DNA of 64,000 nucleotides from Prochlorococcus marinus XMU1411 (GCF_017696075.1 NZ_JAAORI010000003.1:372001-436000), one strand, 5' to 3'. Numbered from the stretch's first letter, positions 8,098-17,367 are shown. Notes: a model not told the origin generated them from the letters alone. Numbers and translations are program-made.

Positions 8098-8772
8098 TTA
8101 ATTTACTTCAGTAAGATTTTTATGGGATTTTATTTCGATTATTTCTTCTTCAGAAACAATTGCCCATTTTCTAAATGACTTTTTACAAGGATATCCGCCT
8201 GTTAGGTCTCCAAATGCAGGCAAAAATAGTGTATTTTTATTCTTATCCATTGCAAAACAACTAAAAGATAATTTATCTCCTTTGTTTTTTAAGTAGAGTT
8301 TTGGATGATAATGTCCACAAATATTCAAGATTTTATTGTCTGCAAAATTAACTGGCTCATGGCTGAAAATAATATTTTTTGTTTTTCTAATATCGAAAAT
8401 TTTTATATTCTTAATATCACAACCTACATCATGATTCCCAAGGACAAGTTCAACATTTGTTTTTAGTAGTTCAGGAAGATCCTCAACTTTTTTTTTAAGA
8501 GTTTTGTCTATTGAATATTTGCTGTGGAATAAATCTCCTAATATTATTAACTTTTCCGGACTATATTTTTTAACTATCTTTTTTATTCTTTCTAAATTGT
8601 TTTTGTCTGAATTATTAGTAAGAGGTATACCATTTTGCTGAAAATACTCAGCTTTCCCAAGATGAATATCACATATTAACAACTCTTTTGTTTCTGGTAG
8701 AAATAACGTTCTTGAAGGAAGCATCTCTAATAATGTATCTTCCCAAATAAATTTATAAGAACTTTTTTTCAT
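8098..8772 (-). CDS. pdeM: Ligase-associated metallophosphoesterase PdeM
   Basis: This calcineurin-like metallophosphoesterase has 224 residues. The metal-binding motifs appear in order: CDIHLGKAE, LGDLFHSK, GNHDVG, FSHEP and CGHYHPK. Family members next to ATP-dependent ligase and Lhr-like helicase genes are annotated as ligase-associated DNA damage response endonucleases (PdeM). They presumably trim or cut DNA during repair. Here it is the last gene of a four-gene minus-strand cluster, and its start codon directly abuts the stop of the helicase gene with no spacer. Function in repair is inferred from context; the phosphoesterase fold is clear. Confidence 0.9.
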   Translation of the reverse strand: MKKSSYKFIWEDTLLEMLPSRTLFLPETKELLICDIHLGKAEYFQQNGIPLTNNSDKNNLERIKKIVKKYSPEKLIILGDLFHSKYSIDKTLKKKVEDLPELLKTNVELVLGNHDVGCDIKNIKIFDIRKTKNIIFSHEPVNFADNKILNICGHYHPKLYLKNKGDKLSFSCFAMDKNKNTLFLPAFGDLTGGYPCKKSFRKWAIVSEEEIIEIKSHKNLTEVN

Positions 8773-11259
8773 TTAATCACTATATTTTTTTATAAGTTTT
8801 TCTACTCTTTTTTCTATTGGTTCATTGCTTAAAGTATTTTTAAGTCTTTCAACTAATAAAGGGAAAGCAAAAGGAGTTGGAGTTTTTATCTTGTTAAATA
8901 GCATTTTAAAATTTTTTAATCTTTCTAATGATCTAGATATTCTTTTATTTTCTAATTGATATTCTTTAACTTCTTGATGCGATTGTTTTATCAAAAGATG
9001 GCCTTCTTCATATTTAGTAAAGACATCGTAAAAAAGACTTGAACTTATTTGAAGTTGAGAGGAAGTTTTTGTTTTGGTTGGGTTATTTTGATTTACAAGC
9101 CCACTTATTTGGGCAATATTTTTAAATCTTCGTTTTGTTAATTCTGAAAAATTAATTGCATTTTCTAGATCTTCTTCTAATTTTTTGTTATCCAAAAAAT
9201 AATCAGCTTCTTTTTTTATTATGGAAAAGTCATAATCGTCTACGGTAGTTAAGCTAAATCCAAAATCATTAGCGGTAATACTAAATGTAGATTGTTTTAA
9301 TTTTGCCAATCTTAAAGCCCATAGAAATGCAATTCCTTCATTTACAAATTTGCCATCAAGTGTAAAAACAAAAAGATTTGATAAATCCTTAGTTTTATAT
9401 ATTTCTATAAGGAATTCATCTTTCTTTGGAATATTTGAAAGAACTCTTTGTTTCTTCAATATTGGGCGTAATGAATTTAGTTCAGGATTTAAGTAATCAT
9501 AATTTTCTAATTCACTGCATATATCTATTTCTTTTCTCAAACTTTCACAAAGTAGATCAGAAATTGCCATTTGACCTCCAACCCATGCAGGAATTAGAGA
9601 ACTTTTTTTTGTTGATTTTTTAACGTATAAAATCATATCTCTGATTCTTACAAATTCAAGCATCTTACCTGCGAAGTAAAAGGTATCTCCAGGATTTAAT
9701 TTTGAAGCAAAATTCTCCTCTAAATTACCTAAGGATTTACCTTTCATATATTTAACATTCACAAATTTGTCACTTGTAATTGTCCCAATATTGAACTTAT
9801 GCATTCTTATTATAGATTTGTCTTTTACAAAATATTTAAAGTTTTCATCATTATTTTGTGATTCTTGTTTAATTATCTTTTTATATTTTGGGTATGCTTT
9901 AAGGCATTTTCCTCCATACTCTAAAAAGTCAAGACACCAATTCCAATCTTGATCTTTTAAGTTTCTATAACTCCAGCAACTTTTAATTCTTTCTTTCTCA
10001 ATTTTCGGATCGAAGCCATTTCCGCATGCCAAACTTATTAGATGTTGTAAAAGCACATCATAAGATAATTCAGGAAGTCTAATTTCTTCAGATATACCAC
10101 TTTTTATTATTCTTCTCATTGCACTAATCTCTAATAACTCCAAAGAATTAGTAGGCATAAAAATTATTTTAGATTTACCACCTGGTCTATGAGCACTTCT
10201 TCCAGCTCTTTGGATAAGTCTAGCTAAATTCTTTGCGCTACCAATTTGAACTATTTGATCTACAGGTTGGAAGTCAACCCCCAAATCTAATGAGCTTGTG
10301 CAGACCACCCATTTTATTAATCCGTCTTTAACCCCTTCTTCAACTCTTTTTCTATCTTCTTTATCCAGAGAGCCATGATGAAGTGCGATTTTATCTTCCA
10401 TCTCTGGGAGATAAAATTTAAGACATTGATACCATCTTTCAGATTGATTTCTTGTATTGGTGAATAGTAAGGTGCTTTTATTTTTATCTAGGTTTTTTAA
10501 AAGTGAAGAATGACTTCTAATTCCAAGATGCCCACTCCATGGAAAGGTCGTTTCCTCCTTAGGTAAAACACTTATAATTTCGATCTCTTTTTGAATATTT
10601 GTACTTATTATTTTGGGCTTAATAGCGCTCATACCAACTATTGCTTTTGCCGCTTCTTCAATATTTCCTATAGTTGCAGACATTGCCCAAATTTGTAAAT
10701 TTTTTATATTACCCCTGAGCCAACTTAAAGATAATTCGACCTGGTTACCTCTTTTACTACCCATCAATTCATGCCATTCATCAATAATTATTGATGACAA
10801 CTCCTTAAATAAATTATTAGATTCTTTATTAGAAAGTAAAAGAGATAAAGACTCTGGAGTCGTTATAAGGATATTAGGTGGTTTAGCTAATTGCTTTTTC
10901 TTTTCATATGAGGTGGTATCCCCATTCCTGATTTCTACAGTAATTTCTTTATTAAAATGTAAAGCTGCTAATTGTATGGAATTTTTTAAATCTCTAGTTA
11001 GTGCTTTTAAAGGCGTAATTAATAATATATTCACACTTTTATTATTTTTGGGATCTTCTATCTGTGATAGAGGCCCCATTAATGCAGCATAAGTTTTGCC
11101 GCATCCAGTAGGAACTTGTATTATTCCATTCTCTCCATTTAAAAATGCTTCCCAAGATTCGATCTGGTAGGGTAATGGCTTCCATCCATTTGTGAAGAAA
11201 AACTGTTTAATTTTAGAAATTAAATTATTTTGCTTAATATTTTGCTTAAAATTTTTCAT
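8773..11259 (-). CDS. Ligase-associated DEXH-box (Lhr-like) DNA helicase
   Basis: This 828-residue superfamily 2 helicase has Walker A VPTGCGKTYAAL at about 49-60, motif Ib-type TTPESLSLLLS, motif II DEWH at 160-163, motif III MSATIGN, motif V CTSSLDLGVDF and motif VI QIGSAKNLARLIQRAGRSAHRPG. A long C-terminal region follows, as in Lhr-type helicases. It probably translocates on single-stranded DNA 3' to 5' and unwinds repair intermediates. It lies between the ligase and phosphoesterase genes with a 1-nt gap upstream and none downstream, indicating one operon. The name ligase-associated DNA damage response helicase fits the arrangement. Confidence 0.92.
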   Translation of the reverse strand: MKNFKQNIKQNNLISKIKQFFFTNGWKPLPYQIESWEAFLNGENGIIQVPTGCGKTYAALMGPLSQIEDPKNNKSVNILLITPLKALTRDLKNSIQLAALHFNKEITVEIRNGDTTSYEKKKQLAKPPNILITTPESLSLLLSNKESNNLFKELSSIIIDEWHELMGSKRGNQVELSLSWLRGNIKNLQIWAMSATIGNIEEAAKAIVGMSAIKPKIISTNIQKEIEIISVLPKEETTFPWSGHLGIRSHSSLLKNLDKNKSTLLFTNTRNQSERWYQCLKFYLPEMEDKIALHHGSLDKEDRKRVEEGVKDGLIKWVVCTSSLDLGVDFQPVDQIVQIGSAKNLARLIQRAGRSAHRPGGKSKIIFMPTNSLELLEISAMRRIIKSGISEEIRLPELSYDVLLQHLISLACGNGFDPKIEKERIKSCWSYRNLKDQDWNWCLDFLEYGGKCLKAYPKYKKIIKQESQNNDENFKYFVKDKSIIRMHKFNIGTITSDKFVNVKYMKGKSLGNLEENFASKLNPGDTFYFAGKMLEFVRIRDMILYVKKSTKKSSLIPAWVGGQMAISDLLCESLRKEIDICSELENYDYLNPELNSLRPILKKQRVLSNIPKKDEFLIEIYKTKDLSNLFVFTLDGKFVNEGIAFLWALRLAKLKQSTFSITANDFGFSLTTVDDYDFSIIKKEADYFLDNKKLEEDLENAINFSELTKRRFKNIAQISGLVNQNNPTKTKTSSQLQISSSLFYDVFTKYEEGHLLIKQSHQEVKEYQLENKRISRSLERLKNFKMLFNKIKTPTPFAFPLLVERLKNTLSNEPIEKRVEKLIKKYSD

Positions 11260-11260
11260 G

Positions 11261-12895
11261 TTATTTTTTCATCAGTTCATAAGCATTCTCTAGGCTATCT
11301 GCATCATTAATTTTTTTATCTTTTCTCCATTTTGTTATTCTTGGAAATCTTACTGCTATGCCTGATTTATGACGCTTTGATATTTGTATTTTCTCAAAAG
11401 ATATTTCGAATACCATTTCTGGTTTTAAAGATCGAACAGGACCAAATTTTTCTATTGTATTTTTCCTTATCCATTTATCTAGTTCTTTAATCTCAATATT
11501 CGTTAAACCAGAATATGCACTTGCAAATTTAATTAATTCCTGGTCTTTCCATAATGCAAAACTATAATCTGTATACAGACCAGCTCTTCTACCGCTACCG
11601 CCCTTAGCATAAATTAGAACAGCATCAAGCTGCATAGGATCAACTTTATATTTCCACCAAATACCTTTTTTTCTACCAGAAGCATATATAGAAGTCTTTT
11701 TCTTAATTATTAATCCTTCAGTATTATTTTCTCGAGATTTTTCTTTATAAGTTAAGGCATCAGGCCAATCTTTAGGATAAATTAAATCAGATATTTTGAA
11801 AATATCCGAGATATTATTCTCAGTTTTATTTTGCCATTTTGAAAAATATTTTTCTAACTCAATTCTTCTATTTTCTAATTTAATTTCTCTTATATCTCTT
11901 CCATTAATCTCCAAAAGATCATAAGCAATAAAAATAATTGGATATTTTATTTGGATTGATCTAGTAGGAGATTTTCTATTTATTCTTTTTTGAAGTGAAG
12001 AAAAATCAAAGGCAATTTGTTCTTTAAAATTCCAAACTAATAATTCCCCATCAAGAACAAAATCGTCTTTTATATGCGTCATTTTCTCTACTAATTCTGG
12101 GAAAGATTCATTTACTAATTCTTGCCCTCTTGTCCACAACGAAACATTGCCTGATCTTTTAATTAATTGCATCCTAATACCGTCGTATTTCCATTCAAAT
12201 TGAAAATTATTTATTGAATGTTTGAGGATTTTATCTTCAATGGTATTTGCTAGGAGAAATGGAAATGGTTTGGAATTTAACTCTTGAAGATTGATATTCT
12301 TGTTAATTAAAAATTCATATGAATCAATTGAAGGATCGAAATTCCCCATCAACCTATGAGAAATAATCTCTTCATCCAAATTAATTAGTTTTGATATTGA
12401 TTTTGTGATTAATCCGATTGAGACTCCTACTCTAAAGGTTCCTGTAAGTATTTTATTGAAAATTAGATGGTTATCTTCAGGCAATGTTTCCCAAAGATTT
12501 TTAATTTCTAAATTCTTTTCCTCCTCATTAAGTTTTGATAAATCAGGAATTGTTTTGCTTAGTAATTCATTGAGACTTATATTTGATAATTTCTTTTTTC
12601 TTGAGGTACTTTTATTTTTAAGTAATAACGTTATTACTTCAGCAGAATCACCAACTTTTAAATAACATGTATCAATTAACCATTCGGGATATTCATATAT
12701 TTGAGAAAAAAGATTTTTTAAATATCTTCCACTAATAAATCTCTTATTATTTTTCCCAGTAAGTAAATATATTGCCCATGAATTATCTATTGGATCATTA
12801 GATAAAAAATAATTCTTTAAAACTTCAATTTTATTATTTGTACTGTTACTTGAATCTAAATCTACAAATAATTCTGAAAAATTTTTTAAGCTCAT
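11261..12895 (-). CDS. ATP-dependent DNA ligase
   Basis: This 544-residue ATP-dependent ligase has an alpha-helical N-terminal domain and the nucleotidyltransferase core. The adenylated lysine lies in motif I KYDGIR at 236-241, and motif III DGELL is at 282-286. Motif IV-type EGLIIKK and motif V-type WWKYK follow, then an OB-fold region with the RFPRITKWRKDK ending. It seals nicks using ATP. Bacteria replicate with NAD-dependent LigA, so this enzyme should be a repair ligase. It lies 2 bp after the exonuclease gene and 1 bp before the helicase gene. Confidence 0.93.
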   Translation of the reverse strand: MSLKNFSELFVDLDSSNSTNNKIEVLKNYFLSNDPIDNSWAIYLLTGKNNKRFISGRYLKNLFSQIYEYPEWLIDTCYLKVGDSAEVITLLLKNKSTSRKKKLSNISLNELLSKTIPDLSKLNEEEKNLEIKNLWETLPEDNHLIFNKILTGTFRVGVSIGLITKSISKLINLDEEIISHRLMGNFDPSIDSYEFLINKNINLQELNSKPFPFLLANTIEDKILKHSINNFQFEWKYDGIRMQLIKRSGNVSLWTRGQELVNESFPELVEKMTHIKDDFVLDGELLVWNFKEQIAFDFSSLQKRINRKSPTRSIQIKYPIIFIAYDLLEINGRDIREIKLENRRIELEKYFSKWQNKTENNISDIFKISDLIYPKDWPDALTYKEKSRENNTEGLIIKKKTSIYASGRKKGIWWKYKVDPMQLDAVLIYAKGGSGRRAGLYTDYSFALWKDQELIKFASAYSGLTNIEIKELDKWIRKNTIEKFGPVRSLKPEMVFEISFEKIQISKRHKSGIAVRFPRITKWRKDKKINDADSLENAYELMKK

Positions 12896-12897
12896 AT

Positions 12898-13884
12898 TTA
12901 TTTACTGAAGGAAAGAACATTTATTGATTCCTTTTCAATTAAATATTTACTTAAGGCTTCAAAATCGCCATGATGAAAAAATACATTTTTTGCTTCAGAC
13001 TTTTTTACTACTTCCAGAATTCCATCCCAATCGGCATGATCTGAAATTGCGAATCCTTTGTCATATCCAGATCTTTTTCTTAGGGCTCTTATTGACATCC
13101 ATCCACTCGCAAAAGCTGTTTGAATATTTTTGAAATTTTTTAGATAGGAGCCTTTACTTAAAGATGGCGGTAATAATATTAAACTTCCTTTAAGTTGATC
13201 AATCTTTTTTTTATTTTCGATTTTTATAGTATCTATAATATCTATTCCTAGATTTTTATAACTATTGTTTATTTTATGAATACTACCATGAGAATAAATA
13301 TCACCTCTAAAATTTGTTTGACTAATTTCGTTTAACAATCTCTGAGCTTTTCCAAGTGAATAGCAGAAAAGTAAAGAAGTTTTTTCAGGTGAATTTGTTA
13401 TCCATTTTGAAATATCATTCGCTATTTTTTTTGTTTCATCCCACTTAAAGATTGGTAACCCAAAAGTACACTCGCTTATTAAATAATCAGTTTTTACTAT
13501 TTCATATTGTTTGCAAGTCTCATCTTTTTGAAGCTTAAAGTCACCTGAAATTAGCCATTTTTCTTCAGCAAAAATAAATCTTATTTGACTAGATCCAAGG
13601 ATATGACCAGAAGGATGAAAAGAAATACTGATCCCATTTATCTTAAATTCTTCTCCATAATCAAAAGCCTTAATTTTTATGTTATTTCCAACTCTTTCTT
13701 TAAGAAGTATCGCAGTCTCCGTAGTAGAAATATATTCTTCACAGCCAAATGTAAAATGATCAAAATGAGCATGGGTTATTAATGCTCTTTTTACTGGCTT
13801 ACTTGGATCAATCCAAGTATCAGCAAGTTCACAATAAAGATTCTCATCTTTGTGTCTAATTAAATCTTCTCGGTTAGTTCTCAA
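12898..13884 (-). CDS. Ligase-associated exonuclease of the metallo-beta-lactamase / mRNA 3'-end-processing-like family
   Basis: The 328 residues form a beta-lactamase fold with the zinc motif HAHFDH at 38-43, a second histidine in FHPSGHILGS, and an aspartate in WLISGDFKL. Late motifs include AISDHADW and FFHHGDF. These features resemble CPSF-73/SNM1-type nucleases. Proteins of this type next to ATP ligase and Lhr helicase are annotated as ligase-associated DNA damage response exonucleases. It is the first gene of the four-gene cluster, and a short 35 bp gap separates it from the gene upstream on the same strand. Confidence 0.88.
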   Translation of the reverse strand: MRTNREDLIRHKDENLYCELADTWIDPSKPVKRALITHAHFDHFTFGCEEYISTTETAILLKERVGNNIKIKAFDYGEEFKINGISISFHPSGHILGSSQIRFIFAEEKWLISGDFKLQKDETCKQYEIVKTDYLISECTFGLPIFKWDETKKIANDISKWITNSPEKTSLLFCYSLGKAQRLLNEISQTNFRGDIYSHGSIHKINNSYKNLGIDIIDTIKIENKKKIDQLKGSLILLPPSLSKGSYLKNFKNIQTAFASGWMSIRALRKRSGYDKGFAISDHADWDGILEVVKKSEAKNVFFHHGDFEALSKYLIEKESINVLSFSK

Positions 13885-13919
13885 AACCCCATCTCTTACA
13901 ATGAAGACAATTTAGCTAA

Positions 13920-14333
13920 TTATGTCCATGCTTGTTTTGACAAAGCTATGGCAGAAATTGTTATTAAAGCAATAACTACAACTTTGTTGCTCCAATTGAT
14001 CATGAATGAGCTAATGCTGTCAAAAGAAAATCTACTAGAAGGCAAAATCTTTTGCCCATTTATTATGTGATCTTTTTCATTATTTTCTAAGTAATTTAAA
14101 CCTTTAATCTTATTTATTAACTTAGATTCGCAAGTTGATAGTTGTTCTACTTGATTTAATAAATCAATATCTTCTGGTCTTAATAAAGTATTTAATTCTT
14201 TAATTTGTATCTCGTTGTTTTTTATAAATTCATTAATAATCCTATCCGTATTAAAACCATTCTTTATTTTTAAAAGAATATCATCTCTTTCCCAGGATTT
14301 TTCAAGAGAATTTAAAATTTTTTTTATGCTCAT
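13920..14333 (-). CDS. Hypothetical protein with C-terminal membrane anchor
   Basis: This 137-residue protein is not one I recognise. The N-terminal 95 residues are charged and helical, with alternating Asn/Lys/Glu-rich stretches. A single hydrophobic helix (VVVIALITISAIAL) sits about 8 residues from the C-terminus, so it looks tail-anchored. It is 35 bp upstream of the repair cluster on the same strand and could be its first gene. Whether it belongs functionally is open. Confidence 0.55.
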   Translation of the reverse strand: MSIKKILNSLEKSWERDDILLKIKNGFNTDRIINEFIKNNEIQIKELNTLLRPEDIDLLNQVEQLSTCESKLINKIKGLNYLENNEKDHIINGQKILPSSRFSFDSISSFMINWSNKVVVIALITISAIALSKQAWT

Positions 14334-14417
14334 TTTAAGTATTTTTACTTATGATAAATTATTATTTTTTTATTCTGTGGCTTATTACTTTAAGTAAGTA
14401 GAAAAAATTATTTTTAT

Positions 14418-14699
14418 TTAAGATTTGCGAATAAGTCTATTTGCAAAATATTTTACCTTTAACTTTTCTTCAATTTTTTTAGATCTGCTTTTGCTTTTAA
14501 CTTTATTTAAATTGATCACTTCATCTGAAACATTTTTGCCAGTTTCAAAATAACTTTTAATTCTTTCTAATTCTTGTTTATTTAATCTTTTTGTAGCACC
14601 TTTTGCGTTGATTCCAAGTTTCTTGCAGGCTAATAATATTCTGTTACTTTCGACATTAAGGTCTTTGGCAATAGTAAAAATTGGAGTGTTGATAGACAT
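14418..14699 (-). CDS. Small protein resembling the IF-2 N-terminal domain
   Basis: The first 50 of 93 residues read like the IF2_N helical domain: IFTIAKDLNVESNRILLACKK, then LGINAKGATKRLNKQE. Translation factor IF-2 carries this domain at its N-terminus. The rest is a basic Lys/Arg-rich tail without the G domain, so this is a stand-alone module, not a truncated infB in the usual context. It may bind RNA or the ribosome. The neighbouring genes on both sides are unrelated. The similarity is from memory of the motif pattern, not a search. Confidence 0.6.
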   Translation of the reverse strand: MSINTPIFTIAKDLNVESNRILLACKKLGINAKGATKRLNKQELERIKSYFETGKNVSDEVINLNKVKSKSRSKKIEEKLKVKYFANRLIRKS

Positions 14700-14796
14700 T
14701 ATTTCCTTATCTATGGAAGTTATTATTAATAATATATTTATAAATTAGAAATAAAAAATATTTTAACTATTATTAATTTCATGATTTTTTGTTTAA

Positions 14797-16116
14797 TTAG
14801 GCTACTTCATCTTCGAAATTATTTAAATCATTAAACTTCTTCTTCATGGTTGGGTTATTTCTAGTTAATTTCTTTACTGTTAAATCTTGCGATTTGCTGT
14901 CAGCAGATAAAAGATGTTTTTTTGAGAGAATTAAAGCCTCCTTAGTTTTTTGCAAATGGGTTATAGATTTATCAATTTCTGTAATTGCATCATTAAATCT
15001 ATCTTGGGCAAGTGAAACATTTTTACCAACTGCATTCTTAAATTGCTCAAGAGTACTTTCAAAATTAGTTATGTCATAATTCTCGCGTTTCATTAAATCA
15101 ATTTGTGATTTGTATTTTAAGGTTTCCATAGATGCATTTCTTAGCAGAGAAATAATCGGCAAGAAAAATTGAGGTCTAATAACATACATCTTTGGGAATC
15201 TATGTGAAACATCTACTATTCCTGAATTATATAGTTCACTATCTGGTTCTAAAAGCGAAACGAGTACTGCATACTCACAAGATTTTTGTCTTCTATCTTT
15301 ATCCAACTCTTTAAAGAAGTCTTCGTTCTTTCTTTTATTAGTTCCATTTAAACTTTCGTTCTTCATCTCAAACATTATAGATACTATTTCAATATTAGTA
15401 TTATCAAATTCTCTAAATATATAGTCACCTTTACTTCCAGAAGTGACATCATTATCCTTTTCAAAATAGGAGTTTTTAAAAGCTGTGGCCCTGTTAAGAT
15501 TAAATTGGGTTTCACAATGGATTTCTAAGGTTTCGCCTACCATTTTTGTTGACAATCTTGATTTCATCTCTCTAAGCTCTTGAATAGTAAGATCTCTTTC
15601 ACTAATTTTGTTTTTAAACTTTTCTTCAATTAATTTTTCATTTATTGATTGTTCAAGCTTCATCTTTTCAATGGAACTTGTTAAAAATGAGTTTTCTTTC
15701 TCTAAATTAGTAACGGCTTCATTGACTTTATTTTTTAAAGATAATTCTGAAATTAAAGACTGGTTTTTGATTTGCTCTTTTAATTTATTTAATTCATGAT
15801 TTAATGAATTAATTTTATTTGTTGCTTGATTTCTTAAGTCGTTAATAGCATTTGATTTCTTTTCCTCTGCAATATTTAATTTAGATTCAAGTGCTTGTAT
15901 CTCATTTTCTTTAATCTGGTTTTGCTCTATTAACTTAATTTTTAATTCACGCTTTAAAATTTCTAAAGCTTTTTTATTATCTTCTTCGGCTAGTATAAGT
16001 CTTTCTTTAATTTGCTTATTAAATTCTTCGTCTTTTATTTGAATAAGTATTTCTTCAAAGCTACTTGGATCAATTCGGAAAGTTTCTCCGCATGATGGAC
16101 ATTTAATTTCTTTCAT
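14797..16116 (-). CDS. DUF2130 protein: half zinc-ribbon, long coiled coil and putative PD-(D/E)XK nuclease core
   Basis: The 439 residues open with a CPSCG knuckle (residues 6-10), followed by a long coiled coil (about 20-190). The conserved DUF2130 block then contains GETLEIHCETQF (194-205), SKGDYIF (228-234) and MFEMKNE (248-254). The order Glu, Asp, then Glu-x-Lys (E198 or E202, D231, E250 and K252) matches the active-site layout of PD-(D/E)XK nucleases. The coiled coil in front recalls RmuC. The family identification is fairly secure; the nuclease reading is inference. It lies on the same strand as, and two genes upstream of, the ligase/helicase cluster. Confidence 0.75.
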   Translation of the reverse strand: MKEIKCPSCGETFRIDPSSFEEILIQIKDEEFNKQIKERLILAEEDNKKALEILKRELKIKLIEQNQIKENEIQALESKLNIAEEKKSNAINDLRNQATNKINSLNHELNKLKEQIKNQSLISELSLKNKVNEAVTNLEKENSFLTSSIEKMKLEQSINEKLIEEKFKNKISERDLTIQELREMKSRLSTKMVGETLEIHCETQFNLNRATAFKNSYFEKDNDVTSGSKGDYIFREFDNTNIEIVSIMFEMKNESLNGTNKRKNEDFFKELDKDRRQKSCEYAVLVSLLEPDSELYNSGIVDVSHRFPKMYVIRPQFFLPIISLLRNASMETLKYKSQIDLMKRENYDITNFESTLEQFKNAVGKNVSLAQDRFNDAITEIDKSITHLQKTKEALILSKKHLLSADSKSQDLTVKKLTRNNPTMKKKFNDLNNFEDEVA

Positions 16117-16247
16117 TTTTTAATTGCAAAATTAATATTAGAAAGGATTTCATATTCGATTTAAGTAAAAAGAATATTATTCTTGACTAAGAATAAACAA
16201 TGATTCTATGTTATGCACAAAAAAATAAAATAAATGCTAAATAGAAG

Positions 16248-16616
16248 TTATATTAATCCAGATTCTTTAAGAATATTAATTTTATTTGCTAATTCAATAT
16301 CTGCAGAGGATATTGAACGATCTAATTTCTTATGAGAAGAGACTGTATAACCACTATCATCAACAAATTCATCTTCAGCTTCCTTTAAATGGATATTCTC
16401 ATTTTGAACCTCTTTGTAATCGCCTGATTTGTATAAATTTGATTTGCTTATATTGCTATAACCAAAATTTGCAATTCCTCTGGCATCTAAAGCTTCCTCT
16501 ACTAAAATTCCAACAACTTTAGATCTACTAATAGATTCGCTTTTGGATATCTCATCAATAATTTCTAGGACCCTTTTTCGCGGAAGATATCCTATTCTTT
16601 TAACTTTATTTTCCAT
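16248..16616 (-). CDS. Putative ribbon-helix-helix-type small protein
   Basis: The N-terminal 45 of 122 residues (KVKRIGYLPRKRVLEIIDEI, then KSESISRSKVVGILVEEALD) have the strand-helix-helix pattern of ribbon-helix-helix DNA-binding proteins. The remainder is polar and probably flexible until a final helix (ELANKINILKESGLI). It could be a transcriptional regulator. No partner toxin or regulated gene is evident next to it. The 213 bp after its start (16617-16829) contain no gene I can support. Confidence 0.5.
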   Translation of the reverse strand: MENKVKRIGYLPRKRVLEIIDEISKSESISRSKVVGILVEEALDARGIANFGYSNISKSNLYKSGDYKEVQNENIHLKEAEDEFVDDSGYTVSSHKKLDRSISSADIELANKINILKESGLI

Positions 16617-16829
16617 ATGATATTATGTATGCCGTTATTGTAACACTTTTGTCAAATGTTATCAGAATTTGATTGAAAGTTTTTGTTTATAAAGTTAATA
16701 AAATATAATTTCAAGAACTTTAAAAATCTTTTTCTTAAGTAGTTATTTTATTTTAAAATAAAATATCTAATAGCTATTTAATATTAGATAAAAATTTTAA
16801 AGTCTTTTTAATTCAAATTTAGAGATCTT

Positions 16830-17033
16830 ATGAAAGATAAACTTTATGACAATGCTGATAGCTTTGCGATGTCATTTGACGATGAATGGAAAAAAATTGA
16901 ATGTGATGATTTACGATTAAAAATTGATAAGGTATTAAAAGCTTTATCGGAACACCCTTTTTGGGTTTCTAATCCAGAAAATGCTAAAAATATGGCAGAA
17001 TTTAGGGTATTTTCATTAAAAAAATTTAAATAA
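16830..17033 (+). CDS. 67-residue hypothetical protein
   Basis: This small acidic-to-neutral protein (start MKDKLYDNADSFAMSFDDEW) has no membrane segment. Helical stretches carry Trp residues at 20 and about 44. I do not recognise a family. It stands alone in a patch of orphan small genes with gaps of about 200 bp upstream and 50 bp to the opposing gene downstream. Confidence 0.5.
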   Translation: MKDKLYDNADSFAMSFDDEWKKIECDDLRLKIDKVLKALSEHPFWVSNPENAKNMAEFRVFSLKKFK

Positions 17034-17084
17034 TTATACGATTTTATTAATTAATTATTTGAATTTACTTTTCAATGCTTCAGA

Positions 17085-17258
17085 TTACATATTTGGTGGA
17101 TTAAAAAATCCTTTACTATACAAAAATATTGTTATACCAATTATTGGTCCTATTCCAAATACAAAAAGTATTAATTTTGCAGAATTTTTAGTTTGACCTA
17201 ATTCTTGATTTTTTTTATTTAAATTAGGGTTGATTTTTTTTGATTTTTTCTTTTTCAT
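17085..17258 (-). CDS. 57-residue Lys-rich single-pass membrane protein
   Basis: An ATG frame on the minus strand encodes 57 residues. The first 28 are strongly basic (KKKKSKKINPNLNKKNQ). They are followed by one transmembrane helix (AKLILFVFGIGPIIGITIFLY) and a short tail ending FNPPNM. By the positive-inside rule the basic head faces the cytoplasm. I do not recognise the family. It is convergent with the gene ending at 17033. Confidence 0.5.
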   Translation of the reverse strand: MKKKKSKKINPNLNKKNQELGQTKNSAKLILFVFGIGPIIGITIFLYSKGFFNPPNM

Positions 17259-17367
17259 GAAAAAATAATACTACTTAGAAACTTTAATATATTTTTGAGT
17301 TGTTATGGGAACTTTAATAATTTCTTTTTTAGTCAAATTCATTAAGAAATAAAAAAACTTAATACTG

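Noticed and set aside
10613-11092. 159-codon plus-strand frame inside the helicase gene
   Set aside because: It lies opposite the Walker A to motif III region of a clear helicase and has no independent signals.
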